DNA of 5,724 nucleotides. Origin: Bacteriovoracaceae bacterium UBA1018 (GTDB taxonomy: Bacteria; Bdellovibrionota; UBA1018). The notes below the pieces were generated by a model. That model was not told where the DNA came from. It ran no database searches and was given only the letters and a program-made list of their open reading frames with translations. Shown here in pieces: positions 1-5,724 of this stretch. The position numbers were made by a program, and so were the translations under genes. The first letter of the stretch is position 1; every line of letters begins with the position of its first letter. The stretch is from positions 21,998 through 27,721 of the forward strand of contig DBAE01000083.1 of assembly GCA_002291495.1 (NCBI GenBank), read 5' to 3'.

Positions 1-1760
1 GAAAAGATAAATCCTCTCGCACTTTCCGTGAAAGAATTGAAACGGCAGGAATGCCGGAAGATGTAAAAAAAACAGCTCTCGAAGAATTAGAAAAATTTGA
101 AACAATCTCTGAAAATTCTCCTGAGTATAATATCTCCAGAAATTATCTAGAGATGCTTTGTTCATTGCCATGGAGCCAGGAAACTCAGGACAATCTGGAC
201 TTAGCCCACGCACGAGATATTTTAGATGCGGATCACTTTGGACTAGAAAAGGTGAAGGACCGCATCATCGAGTTTCTTGCGGTGAGAAAATTAAAAGCAG
301 ACCCAAAAGGCTCGATCATTTGTTTAGTAGGACCTCCTGGTGTTGGAAAAACTTCGGTTGGAAAATCGATTGCAAAAACGCTCGGGCGAAACTTCTTCCG
401 CTTTTCACTCGGTGGAATGAGAGACGAGGCGGAAATCAAAGGGCATCGACGAACCTATATCGGAGCTATGCCTGGAAAAGTAATTCAAGGCCTCAAAAGA
501 GCAGGAAGTAAAAACGCTGTCTTAATGCTGGATGAGATCGATAAGCTAGGCCAAAGCTTTCAAGGAGATCCTGCAAGTGCGCTCTTAGAGGTCCTTGATC
601 CAGAACAAAATCAAAGCTTCTTAGATCATTATCTCGATGTGCCTTTTGATCTTTCAAAAGTATTATTCATAGCCACCGCAAATAGTACATCCACCATCCC
701 GGCGCCTTTGTTAGATCGCATGGAGTTGATTGAGCTGCCGGGCTATACGCTCGAAGAAAAAGAGTATATTGCGCTCAGATATATCTTTCCAAAAGAATTA
801 AGAGCACACGGGTTGAAACCCTCTCAACTTAGGATTGAGAGAACTGCCCTTAGACAAATCATGACGGATTATGCCCGAGAGCCGGGTCTCAGAACTCTGC
901 AGCAGCTGATCGGAAGGATCGCTCGGAAGGCTGCGGCGCAAATCGTTCATGAAAATGAATCTATTGCCAAGAGTAAAGCTGCTAAGATCAAGTCTCTACC
1001 GCTGCCTCCAAAGAAAGCAATCGTAGTGCGTGCAGACGCTCTCAATACTTGGTTAGGACCAAAACGCTTCTATAACGAAATGGCTGAAAGGATCACCTCA
1101 CCCGGAGTCGTGGTCGGACTAGCTTGGACTTCTGTAGGTGGCGACATACTTTTTATCGAAGCTGCCGAATTGCCTGGAAGTGGAAATCTTAAGTTTACAG
1201 GAAAAATGGGCGAGGTCATGACTGAAAGTGCAGCCATTGCCTGGAGCTATGTGAGGAAAAAAACCGGCGCGGAAAAAAAGCTCGAACCCGATTTCTTCAA
1301 GACTCGAGATTTTCATTTGCACATCCCTGCAGGAGCGATTCCGAAAGACGGTCCATCTGCGGGTATAACGATGGCGACCGCGATGTATTCGCTTCTGAGT
1401 GGTCGCACTGCTCGTCAAAAATTAGCGATGACTGGCGAGCTTTCACTCATCGGGAAAGTGCTTCCTGTAGGTGGAATCAAAGTAAAGATTCTGGCTGCGA
1501 AACGAGCTGGGATTACGGATATCATTCTTCCTAAGCTGAACGAGAAAGATATCGAGGAAGTTCCAAGCTATGCGTTGCATGGGATAAGACTTCACTATGT
1601 GAGCCATGTCGAAGACGTATTTGAACTTGCACTTAATCCAGCCATCGAAACAAAAAAAGCCGTTAAGAAGACAAATGTCATCCGAACTAAAGTGAAGGTA
1701 AAAATTCCTGCAAAGAAGGTTAAGCACTCTACATCGAAAGAGGTTAGAGGGAAGCGCTAG
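1..1760 (+). CDS. lon: ATP-dependent Lon protease (LonA type), 5'-partial
   Basis: Cytoplasmic AAA+ serine protease that unfolds and degrades misfolded and regulatory proteins. The frame is open from base 3, so the true start lies upstream. About 585 residues are present against roughly 780-810 in full LonA, so most of the N-terminal substrate-binding domain is missing. Counting the Met at base 51 as residue 1: the SLPWS motif (38-42) and the [14 protein letters not shown] linker (59-72) precede the ATPase. Walker A is GPPGVGKT (94-101), Walker B is LMLDEID (158-164), and the Arg finger is in LLDRME (R223). The sensor-2 region is [10 protein letters not shown] (276-285). The protease domain has PKDGPSAG with catalytic Ser436 (base 1356) and the GGIKVK lysine Lys479 (base 1485), so the dyad is intact. 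After about residue 533 comes a strongly basic tail. The 3' end overlaps the convergent methyltransferase gene by 17 bases. Two conserved positions near the dyad differ from the usual family sequence (see findings). Identity is very secure. Confidence 0.97.
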   Translation, partial: KDKSSRTFRERIETAGMPEDVKKTALEELEKFETISENSPEYNISRNYLEMLCSLPWSQETQDNLDLAHARDILDADHFGLEKVKDRIIEFLAVRKLKADPKGSIICLVGPPGVGKTSVGKSIAKTLGRNFFRFSLGGMRDEAEIKGHRRTYIGAMPGKVIQGLKRAGSKNAVLMLDEIDKLGQSFQGDPASALLEVLDPEQNQSFLDHYLDVPFDLSKVLFIATANSTSTIPAPLLDRMELIELPGYTLEEKEYIALRYIFPKELRAHGLKPSQLRIERTALRQIMTDYAREPGLRTLQQLIGRIARKAAAQIVHENESIAKSKAAKIKSLPLPPKKAIVVRADALNTWLGPKRFYNEMAERITSPGVVVGLAWTSVGGDILFIEAAELPGSGNLKFTGKMGEVMTESAAIAWSYVRKKTGAEKKLEPDFFKTRDFHLHIPAGAIPKDGPSAGITMATAMYSLLSGRTARQKLAMTGELSLIGKVLPVGGIKVKILAAKRAGITDIILPKLNEKDIEEVPSYALHGIRLHYVSHVEDVFELALNPAIETKKAVKKTNVIRTKVKVKIPAKKVKHSTSKEVRGKR

Positions 1761-2412
1761 ACTTTAATGAGAAACGTACGTTGTAACAAGTTTCTCCCCG
1801 CTCTAAATACTTCTTTTCGAAATGAGTTCTGGGCTGATGTTCTGGATTTGATTTTAAATTGATTTCAGAAAGTTCCAAAATTTCTAAATTCCAAGCGGCC
1901 TTCGAATACTCGAGAGCTTCTTCTAGGTAACCCTTCTCATTAGTTGCGAGAATGATTTCGCCTGTATCCTTCATGACTTTCAGAAGGTGATGCATAAACG
2001 GCATTCTAAACCACCGCTTACTAACCGATTTCGGATTCGGATTAGGATAGAGAATAAAGCAACGATCGACCGATTTGAGAGCCAGGCAATGAGTCACCCA
2101 AGCGATTGCATCAGCATGGATAGGTAGAAGATTGGAAAGTTTATCGTTGCCACGCAGACGAGACTCAAACGTTGAAAACTTCTCACGGGTATGTTCGACT
2201 GCAATCAGATAGCGGTCTGGGTTTTGTTGGGCATAGCGGATCGGGTGGTATCCAACACCACACCCAATTTCTAAATCGATCGGTGTAGTGGGTGGAAAAG
2301 ACCTTGAAAGCTCAAAGGGTTGAGACCCCTTGGGGGCGTGCACCGCTGCACTGTTAAACTGTCTAACAAGCGGCGTGTCTCGGTCTTTTTCGTCGGTCCT
2401 ATGGCTTGGCAC
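1744..2412 (-). CDS. trmB: TrmB-like SAM-dependent methyltransferase (putative tRNA m7G46 methyltransferase)
   Basis: A 222-residue class I SAM methyltransferase with the TrmB layout. TrmB enzymes methylate N7 of guanine 46 in tRNA. SAM motif I is DLEIGCGVGYHP (46-57), followed by the acidic AVEHTREKF (71-79) and HADAIAW (99-105). The TrmB 'FPDPW.K' segment reads LYPNPNPK (121-128), the 'ATD' segment reads ATNEKGYLEEA (156-166), and the C-terminal 'TKFE..G' signature reads THFEKKYLERGE (196-207). By alignment from memory to E. coli TrmB, catalytic Asp144 becomes Asn124 and Asp180 becomes Asn158, while the Glu, Lys and THFE positions are kept. The fold is clear but the exact substrate is not: it may belong to the divergent 'YPNP' branch of TrmB-like proteins. 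Translation starts at GTG (2410-2412); an in-frame TAA lies 12 bases upstream, there is no ATG alternative before residue 137, and no strong Shine-Dalgarno is visible. It is transcribed away from the signalling operon and converges on lon. Confidence 0.8.
   Translation of the reverse strand: MPSHRTDEKDRDTPLVRQFNSAAVHAPKGSQPFELSRSFPPTTPIDLEIGCGVGYHPIRYAQQNPDRYLIAVEHTREKFSTFESRLRGNDKLSNLLPIHADAIAWVTHCLALKSVDRCFILYPNPNPKSVSKRWFRMPFMHHLLKVMKDTGEIILATNEKGYLEEALEYSKAAWNLEILELSEINLKSNPEHQPRTHFEKKYLERGETCYNVRFSLKSSASL
1769..1796. repeat. Inverted repeat just past the lon stop; possible weak terminator
   Basis: GAGAAAC (1769-1775) and GTTTCTC (1790-1796) form a perfect 7-bp stem around a 14-base loop, starting 8 bases after the lon stop codon. 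The loop contains the small palindrome TTGTAACAA. The right arm is followed by CCCGCTCTAAATACTTCTTTT rather than an immediate T run, so it is a poor match to an intrinsic terminator for lon. It also lies inside the 3' end of the opposite-strand methyltransferase gene. It may be the only transcription barrier here, or simply coincidence. Confidence 0.3.
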
Positions 2413-2470
2413 AGCCCATCTTTAACTCACTTTTACTGAGAAGTTCAGGAAATTTATGCACGCCAACATT

Positions 2471-2500
2471 CTGGCACTCCCTCAAAATTGTACCGATAAA
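2471..2500 (+). promoter_or_regulatory. Candidate sigma-70-type promoter for the signalling operon
   Basis: CTGGCA (2471-2476, 4 of 6 matches to TTGACA) and GATAAA (2495-2500, 4 of 6 to TATAAT) are separated by 18 bases. This would start transcription near 2507 and give a leader of about 35 bases before the GTG at 2543. Both boxes are weak. On the opposite strand a TACAAT -10-like hexamer (2487-2492, 5 of 6) lies in the same place with no recognisable -35, and could serve the methyltransferase gene. The 130-base divergent gap is the only room for either promoter, but the exact sites are tentative. Confidence 0.25.
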
Positions 2501-2529
2501 GCATCGTGAAGAAATGCCGATAAGCCTTT

Positions 2530-2535
2530 AAGGAA
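2530..2535 (+). promoter_or_regulatory. Shine-Dalgarno sequence deciding the GTG start of the YfiR-family gene
   Basis: AAGGAA lies 7 bases before GTG 2543-2545, an ideal spacing. It supports this GTG over the in-frame ATG four codons later (2555) and over the out-of-frame ATG at 2536. Confidence 0.65.
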
Positions 2536-2542
2536 ATGCGAC

Positions 2543-3142
2543 GTGAATCACTTCATGACTTTATTACATCGACTTAGAGTCAGCCGACTATGCGGCCAGG
2601 GCAATGCAGTCGTGTTCTTACTGCTTATCGAGCTATTCATTAACGTTCCATCAACAGCGCATAGTGGTGGAGCAGATGTCGAGAACGAGCATCGGGTAAA
2701 GACAGCGTTTATCTATCAGTTTACTAACTATGTTGAGTGGCCCAAAGATCAAAGGACCTTAGCTGCAACTGAGCCATTTTTAGTCACCATAATCGGCAAT
2801 TCACCACTGGTACAAGAGCTCCACAATATAGCCAAAGCAAAAACGGTCAAGGGCCGTCCGATTGAGATCGATCATCTTCAGGACTCGAGCAAGATTCGAA
2901 AGAGCCAGATGATTATCATCGCTGGTAGCGATGATAAAGCCTTGCGAGACATCCTGGAGAGAACCAAAAATATGGGTGCTCTAATTATTAGCCATGCGGA
3001 TGGCTTCGCAAAAAAAGGGTCCATGATAAATTTTTTCATCGAAGACGGACGTCTCAGATTCGAAATTAATCGCCCTGCGCTTGAAGAAGGTCAACTTCAA
3101 GTGAGTTCCCAATTGCTCAAACTTGCAAAGATAGTGGAGTGA
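2543..3142 (+). CDS. YfiR family protein (DUF4154), predicted periplasmic
   Basis: A 199-residue protein of the YfiR/DUF4154 family. In Pseudomonas, YfiR is a periplasmic repressor of the diguanylate cyclase YfiN. The N-terminus (basic residues to about 15, hydrophobic stretch 22-34, then PSTAHSGG) looks like a long signal peptide cleaved near residue 39-41. Family hallmarks follow: VKTAFIYQFTNYVEWP (52-67), the beta strand FLVTIIGNSPL (79-89), the core MIIIAGS (123-129), ADGFAKKGSMINFFIEDGRLRFEIN (152-176) and the C-terminal helix with LQVSSQLLKLAKIV (185-198). The mature part has no cysteine, unlike Pseudomonas YfiR, whose disulfides affect its activity. The GTG start is supported by AAGGAA 7 bases upstream. 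It is the first gene of the operon and its TGA overlaps the next gene's GTG. The natural partner is therefore the periplasmic domain of that kinase (inference). Family assignment is secure; the ligand is unknown. Confidence 0.9.
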   Translation: MNHFMTLLHRLRVSRLCGQGNAVVFLLLIELFINVPSTAHSGGADVENEHRVKTAFIYQFTNYVEWPKDQRTLAATEPFLVTIIGNSPLVQELHNIAKAKTVKGRPIEIDHLQDSSKIRKSQMIIIAGSDDKALRDILERTKNMGALIISHADGFAKKGSMINFFIEDGRLRFEINRPALEEGQLQVSSQLLKLAKIVE

Positions 3143-4806
3143 AGAGGATTATGAAGCTGCTTGTGAACAGAACTTCGATTAAATCACGCCTTATTCAAAT
3201 CCAGCTACTCATCTCTCTTCTACTATTGTCCGCTTGCGCAATCGCATTTATCACCAACGACCTTTTTCTCTTTAAACGATCGGTAGAGCGAAATCTTGAG
3301 TCGACCGCCCGGATTCTTGGGCGAAACTTGGCTCCTGCAATTGCTTTTGCGGATAAGCAGGAGGCTGCCAAAATTATCGCCTCACTTCAAGCCGAGCCAA
3401 GCATTACGTCTGTTTCCGTATTCGACTCAACTGGAGAGTTGTTTTCGAGAGTAGGAGAGAGCGCCCTCAAAGAGTCTCCTAAGCTAAAGATGGATGAGAC
3501 GAGCTCTGTATTGGACGGTAGTAAGCTTAAGTTTTATTTCAAGATGGGAACTGATCAGGATCCAGAAGGTTTACTTGTACTTGAGGCTGATCTTAAAGTT
3601 TTTGCGACAGACTACAAGAATTACGTCTTGATTGTGGCTGGAGTAATACTAGCTGGTCTAATAATTTCTTACGCGTTTGCAAATTTAATCCAGCGATCGC
3701 TTTCTGGGCCGATTGTAGAACTGGCGGCTACTGCCAAAAGAATATCTACCTCGTCTAACTTCTCCCTACGAATGACTGAGAGGACATTTGGAAAAAAGGT
3801 GGACGAACTCGAGATCCTCTCTACTGAGTTCAACCAGATGCTAGATCAAATCCAGGCAAAGGATGAAAAAATCCTTGCCGCAAATGCCGAACTCGAAAAG
3901 AAGGTCGAAGAGCGAACTCATGAACTGCGCGAGATCCAAAAATCTGCTCTTGAAAATGCTCATGCCGCCGGTATGGCTGAAATAGCCACTGGGATTCTTC
4001 ATAACATTGGAAACATCGCAAACAGTGTAAATACTTCGACCGAGGAAATTGCGAAGATCATACAGCAGTCAAAAATCACTGGATTACTTAAAGCGAATCA
4101 ACTGCTCCAAGAAAATATGGGCCGTTTAGTTGAATTCTTTTCGACCGATCAAAAAGGAAAGATCTTGCCCGAGTACTATATCAAGGTAGGAAATTCGCTG
4201 AAGAGCGAATTTGATCAAATGAGAGATGAGGTCGAGGGGCTTAATCAAAAGATTGCTTTGATTAAAGAAGTGATTCACATGCAACAAGACTACGCAAAGA
4301 AGAGAATTTTTGTTGAAGAACTATCTTTGGTGCAAGTAGTGGACGAGATTCTTAATTTGCAGAAGACTAGCCTACTACGACACGAAATTGAAATCGTAAA
4401 AGACTACCACCAGGACTTAAAAGTAAAAATGCAAAGAGTGAAGTTTGCCCACATTTTGATGAACCTAATCAAAAATGCAAAAGAGGCTATGAAAGACACT
4501 CCATTAAATTTGCGACGTATCACTATCAGCATCGGGGAAACCCCAAATGCAGAAGTATATCTTCAGGTGTCCGACACGGGTGAGGGAGTGTCCCAAGAAA
4601 ACCTAAATCAAATTTTTAATCATGGTTTTACTACAAAAAACTCTGGACATGGTTTTGGACTCCACTTTTGTGCAAACGCAATGACCGAAATGAATGGAAA
4701 GATGACCGTAGACAGCAAGGGGCGGGGACACGGCGCCACATTCACTCTGACATTCCCGAAGATTGAATCAGTCAAAAGAGAAGAACGGAAACTTAAGCAT
4801 GCTTAA
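3139..4806 (+). CDS. CHASE8-like/HAMP membrane sensor histidine kinase, HNIGN type
   Basis: A 555-residue inner-membrane sensor kinase. TM1 is about residues 18-39 and TM2 about 162-184, with a periplasmic domain between them. The stretch from SIKSRL (13-18) through ARILGRNLAPAIAFADKQEA (57-76) and SITSVSVFDSTGELFSR (88-104) resembles the CHASE8 sensor of YfiN-type cyclases. HAMP follows (about 184-240), then a coiled coil with VEERTHEL (256-263). The phosphoacceptor segment is GMAEIATGILHNIGN (278-292), with His288 at base 4000; it is not the usual HE..NPL form. A helical spacer of about 100 residues contains GKILPEYY (340-347) and IKEVIHMQQDYA (375-386). The HATPase has the N box HILMNLIKNAKEA (438-450), the G1 box DTGEG (479-483), the F box HGFTTK (495-500) and the G2 box GHGFGLH (503-509). 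There is no GGDEF or receiver domain. The GTG start overlaps the upstream stop by 4 bases; the in-frame ATG at 3151, with GGAG 11 bases before it, is an equally credible start (4 residues shorter). The stop overlaps the next gene by 8 bases. Confidence 0.93.
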   Translation: MKRIMKLLVNRTSIKSRLIQIQLLISLLLLSACAIAFITNDLFLFKRSVERNLESTARILGRNLAPAIAFADKQEAAKIIASLQAEPSITSVSVFDSTGELFSRVGESALKESPKLKMDETSSVLDGSKLKFYFKMGTDQDPEGLLVLEADLKVFATDYKNYVLIVAGVILAGLIISYAFANLIQRSLSGPIVELAATAKRISTSSNFSLRMTERTFGKKVDELEILSTEFNQMLDQIQAKDEKILAANAELEKKVEERTHELREIQKSALENAHAAGMAEIATGILHNIGNIANSVNTSTEEIAKIIQQSKITGLLKANQLLQENMGRLVEFFSTDQKGKILPEYYIKVGNSLKSEFDQMRDEVEGLNQKIALIKEVIHMQQDYAKKRIFVEELSLVQVVDEILNLQKTSLLRHEIEIVKDYHQDLKVKMQRVKFAHILMNLIKNAKEAMKDTPLNLRRITISIGETPNAEVYLQVSDTGEGVSQENLNQIFNHGFTTKNSGHGFGLHFCANAMTEMNGKMTVDSKGRGHGATFTLTFPKIESVKREERKLKHA

Positions 4807-5724
4807 TCGACGAATACTCATAGTAGACGACAATAAGGACATCCACATAGACTTTCGAAAGATATTGCTGCCTAAGAACGTGGATCCCAGTCATGAGTTG
4901 AACAACATGGAAGATGAGCTGTTCGGTAATGAAGGAGTGCCCACTCAAACTCAAGTCAATCTTGATTGGTCATATGAAGTGGACTCAGCATATCAGGGTC
5001 AAGAAGCACTCGCGATGGTTGAGAAGGCAATGCAAGACGGACGTCCATACGCACTAGTGTTTATGGATGTTCGAATGCCGCCTGGCTGGGACGGAATTGA
5101 GACAATCAAGCATATCTGGGTTAAGGCCCCGTTTACCGAGGTGGTACTTTGTACCGCATATTCTGATTACTCTAGTGACGATATAATTAATACTCTTGGC
5201 GTTTCTCATCGTCTCTTGTTCCTTAAAAAACCGTTCGATTCGGTTGCGATTAAACAAATGGCCCTCGGAATTACGACTAAGTGGAATTTTGAAGCCGAGT
5301 CTAGAGAACTTGTTGACCAACTTGAACAGGCTGTAGCCAATCGTACTCGTGATCTGAGCGCGACTGTGGAAAAACTCATGTCAACTAACCAAGAGCTCGA
5401 TACAAGCCTCAAAAAGTTGGGTGAAACCCAAGCCCTTTTGGTTCAGTCAAGCAAGATGTCCGCATTGGGCGAGATGGCCGGTGGAATAGCTCATGAAATA
5501 AATAATCCCTTAGCGATCATTCAGATGAACGCTTTTCGTGTGCAGAGCTGCATTGAGGACGAACCTTTTGATAAGGCAGAAGCTACTAAGGCAGCGCAGT
5601 GTATTGAGGCGACCACACAACGGATCGCTAATATCATTTCAGGACTTCGATCATTTTCGCGAGATGGGGCGCAAGATTCATTTAATGCTGCCAGCATAAA
5701 AAAGATAATAGATGATACCTTATC
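4799..5724 (+). CDS. Receiver-domain histidine kinase (REC-coiled coil-HisKA), 3'-partial
   Basis: An open frame of 308 codons running off the window end; the HATPase domain should lie beyond it. The N-terminal receiver domain has RRILIVDDN (4-12, acidic pair Asp10/Asp11), phospho-accepting Asp90 in FMDVRMPPGWDG (88-99, base 5066), Thr119 in LCTAYSDYS (117-125) and Lys144 in FLKKPFD (141-147). About 30 extra residues (roughly 25-57) lie between helix 1 and strand 2. A coiled coil (about 165-218) contains VANRTRDL (179-186) and leads into HisKA with KMSALGEMAGGIAHEINNPL (219-238); His232 (base 5492) is the predicted phosphoacceptor. There is no signal peptide or membrane segment, so it is cytoplasmic. 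The ATG lies inside the end of the upstream kinase gene (8-base overlap, ATGCTTAA) with no strong Shine-Dalgarno, which suggests translational coupling. It probably receives phosphate or a binding signal from the upstream kinase and relays it onward (inference). Confidence 0.93.
   Translation, partial: MLNRRILIVDDNKDIHIDFRKILLPKNVDPSHELNNMEDELFGNEGVPTQTQVNLDWSYEVDSAYQGQEALAMVEKAMQDGRPYALVFMDVRMPPGWDGIETIKHIWVKAPFTEVVLCTAYSDYSSDDIINTLGVSHRLLFLKKPFDSVAIKQMALGITTKWNFEAESRELVDQLEQAVANRTRDLSATVEKLMSTNQELDTSLKKLGETQALLVQSSKMSALGEMAGGIAHEINNPLAIIQMNAFRVQSCIEDEPFDKAEATKAAQCIEATTQRIANIISGLRSFSRDGAQDSFNAASIKKIIDDTL

Noticed and set aside
1119..1727. Open frames on the - strand inside lon (1119-1418 and 1443-1727).
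   Set aside because: They run antisense to the most conserved part of the Lon protease domain and their translations show no domain features.
2453..2462. Possible -10 box (CATAAA on the - strand) for the methyltransferase gene.
   Set aside because: No -35-like hexamer stands 16-19 bases upstream; the best TTGAGG is 22 or more bases away, so I did not annotate it.
2472..2492. TGGCAC followed by TTGTAC, resembling a sigma-54 promoter.
   Set aside because: Sigma-54 sites need GG and GC separated by 10 bases. Here TTGT is 15 bases from the GG, and no GC lies at the correct distance.
2536..2538. ATG just upstream of the YfiR-family start.
   Set aside because: It is out of frame with the YfiR-family protein and overlaps the spacing region of the AAGGAA ribosome-binding site; the GTG at 2543 is the supported start.
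3226..3237. Lipobox-like L-S-A-C (residues 30-33) in the first transmembrane segment of the kinase.
   Set aside because: The hydrophobic stretch continues past the Cys to about residue 39, and the protein needs this segment as a membrane anchor of a two-TM sensor kinase. A lipoprotein reading does not fit.
5054..5412. Two open frames on the - strand (5054-5320 and 5206-5412).
   Set aside because: Both lie fully inside the receiver-kinase gene, which has clear family motifs in the + frame. The antisense translations show no recognisable domain and are shadows.

Overview
This 5.7 kb window looks like chromosomal DNA of a Gram-negative bacterium. One encoded protein is predicted to be periplasmic, and two-component signalling is elaborate. 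Base composition is moderate (mid-40s % GC by eye), and three of the four genes whose start lies inside the window can be read from GTG. The gene families fit Proteobacteria in the broad sense. A Bdellovibrionota or 'deltaproteobacterial' source is my best guess, but this is inference only: there is no rRNA or other taxonomic marker here. I see no mobile element, tRNA, CRISPR array or phage gene.

Left part (1-2412): the 3' three-quarters of a lon ATP-dependent protease gene (+ strand, start outside the window) meets a TrmB-like SAM methyltransferase gene (- strand) tail to tail, overlapping by 17 bases. The Lon retains its Walker motifs and Ser-Lys catalytic dyad but ends in an unusually basic tail. 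The methyltransferase keeps the TrmB fold motifs, but Asn replaces Asp at two positions that are Asp in the textbook enzyme.

Middle (2413-2542): a 130-base divergent intergenic region. It holds a good Shine-Dalgarno sequence for the rightward genes and only weak promoter candidates.

Right part (2543-5724): a tightly packed three-gene signalling operon. Gene 1 is a YfiR-family (DUF4154) exported protein. Gene 2 is a membrane histidine kinase whose N-terminus resembles the CHASE8 periplasmic sensor of YfiN-type diguanylate cyclases, followed by HAMP, a coiled coil, a non-standard 'HNIGN' phosphoacceptor segment and a HATPase. Gene 3, cut by the window end, is a soluble protein with an N-terminal receiver domain carrying an extra segment of about 30 residues, a coiled coil and a canonical HEINNPL HisKA domain. 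Gene ends overlap by 4 and 8 bases.

The most interesting reading is that the YfiR/CHASE8 input known from c-di-GMP control (YfiBNR) is joined here to a phosphorelay instead of a GGDEF domain: exported YfiR-like protein -> CHASE8/HAMP kinase -> receiver-kinase -> an unseen downstream regulator. The order and direction of signalling are inferred.
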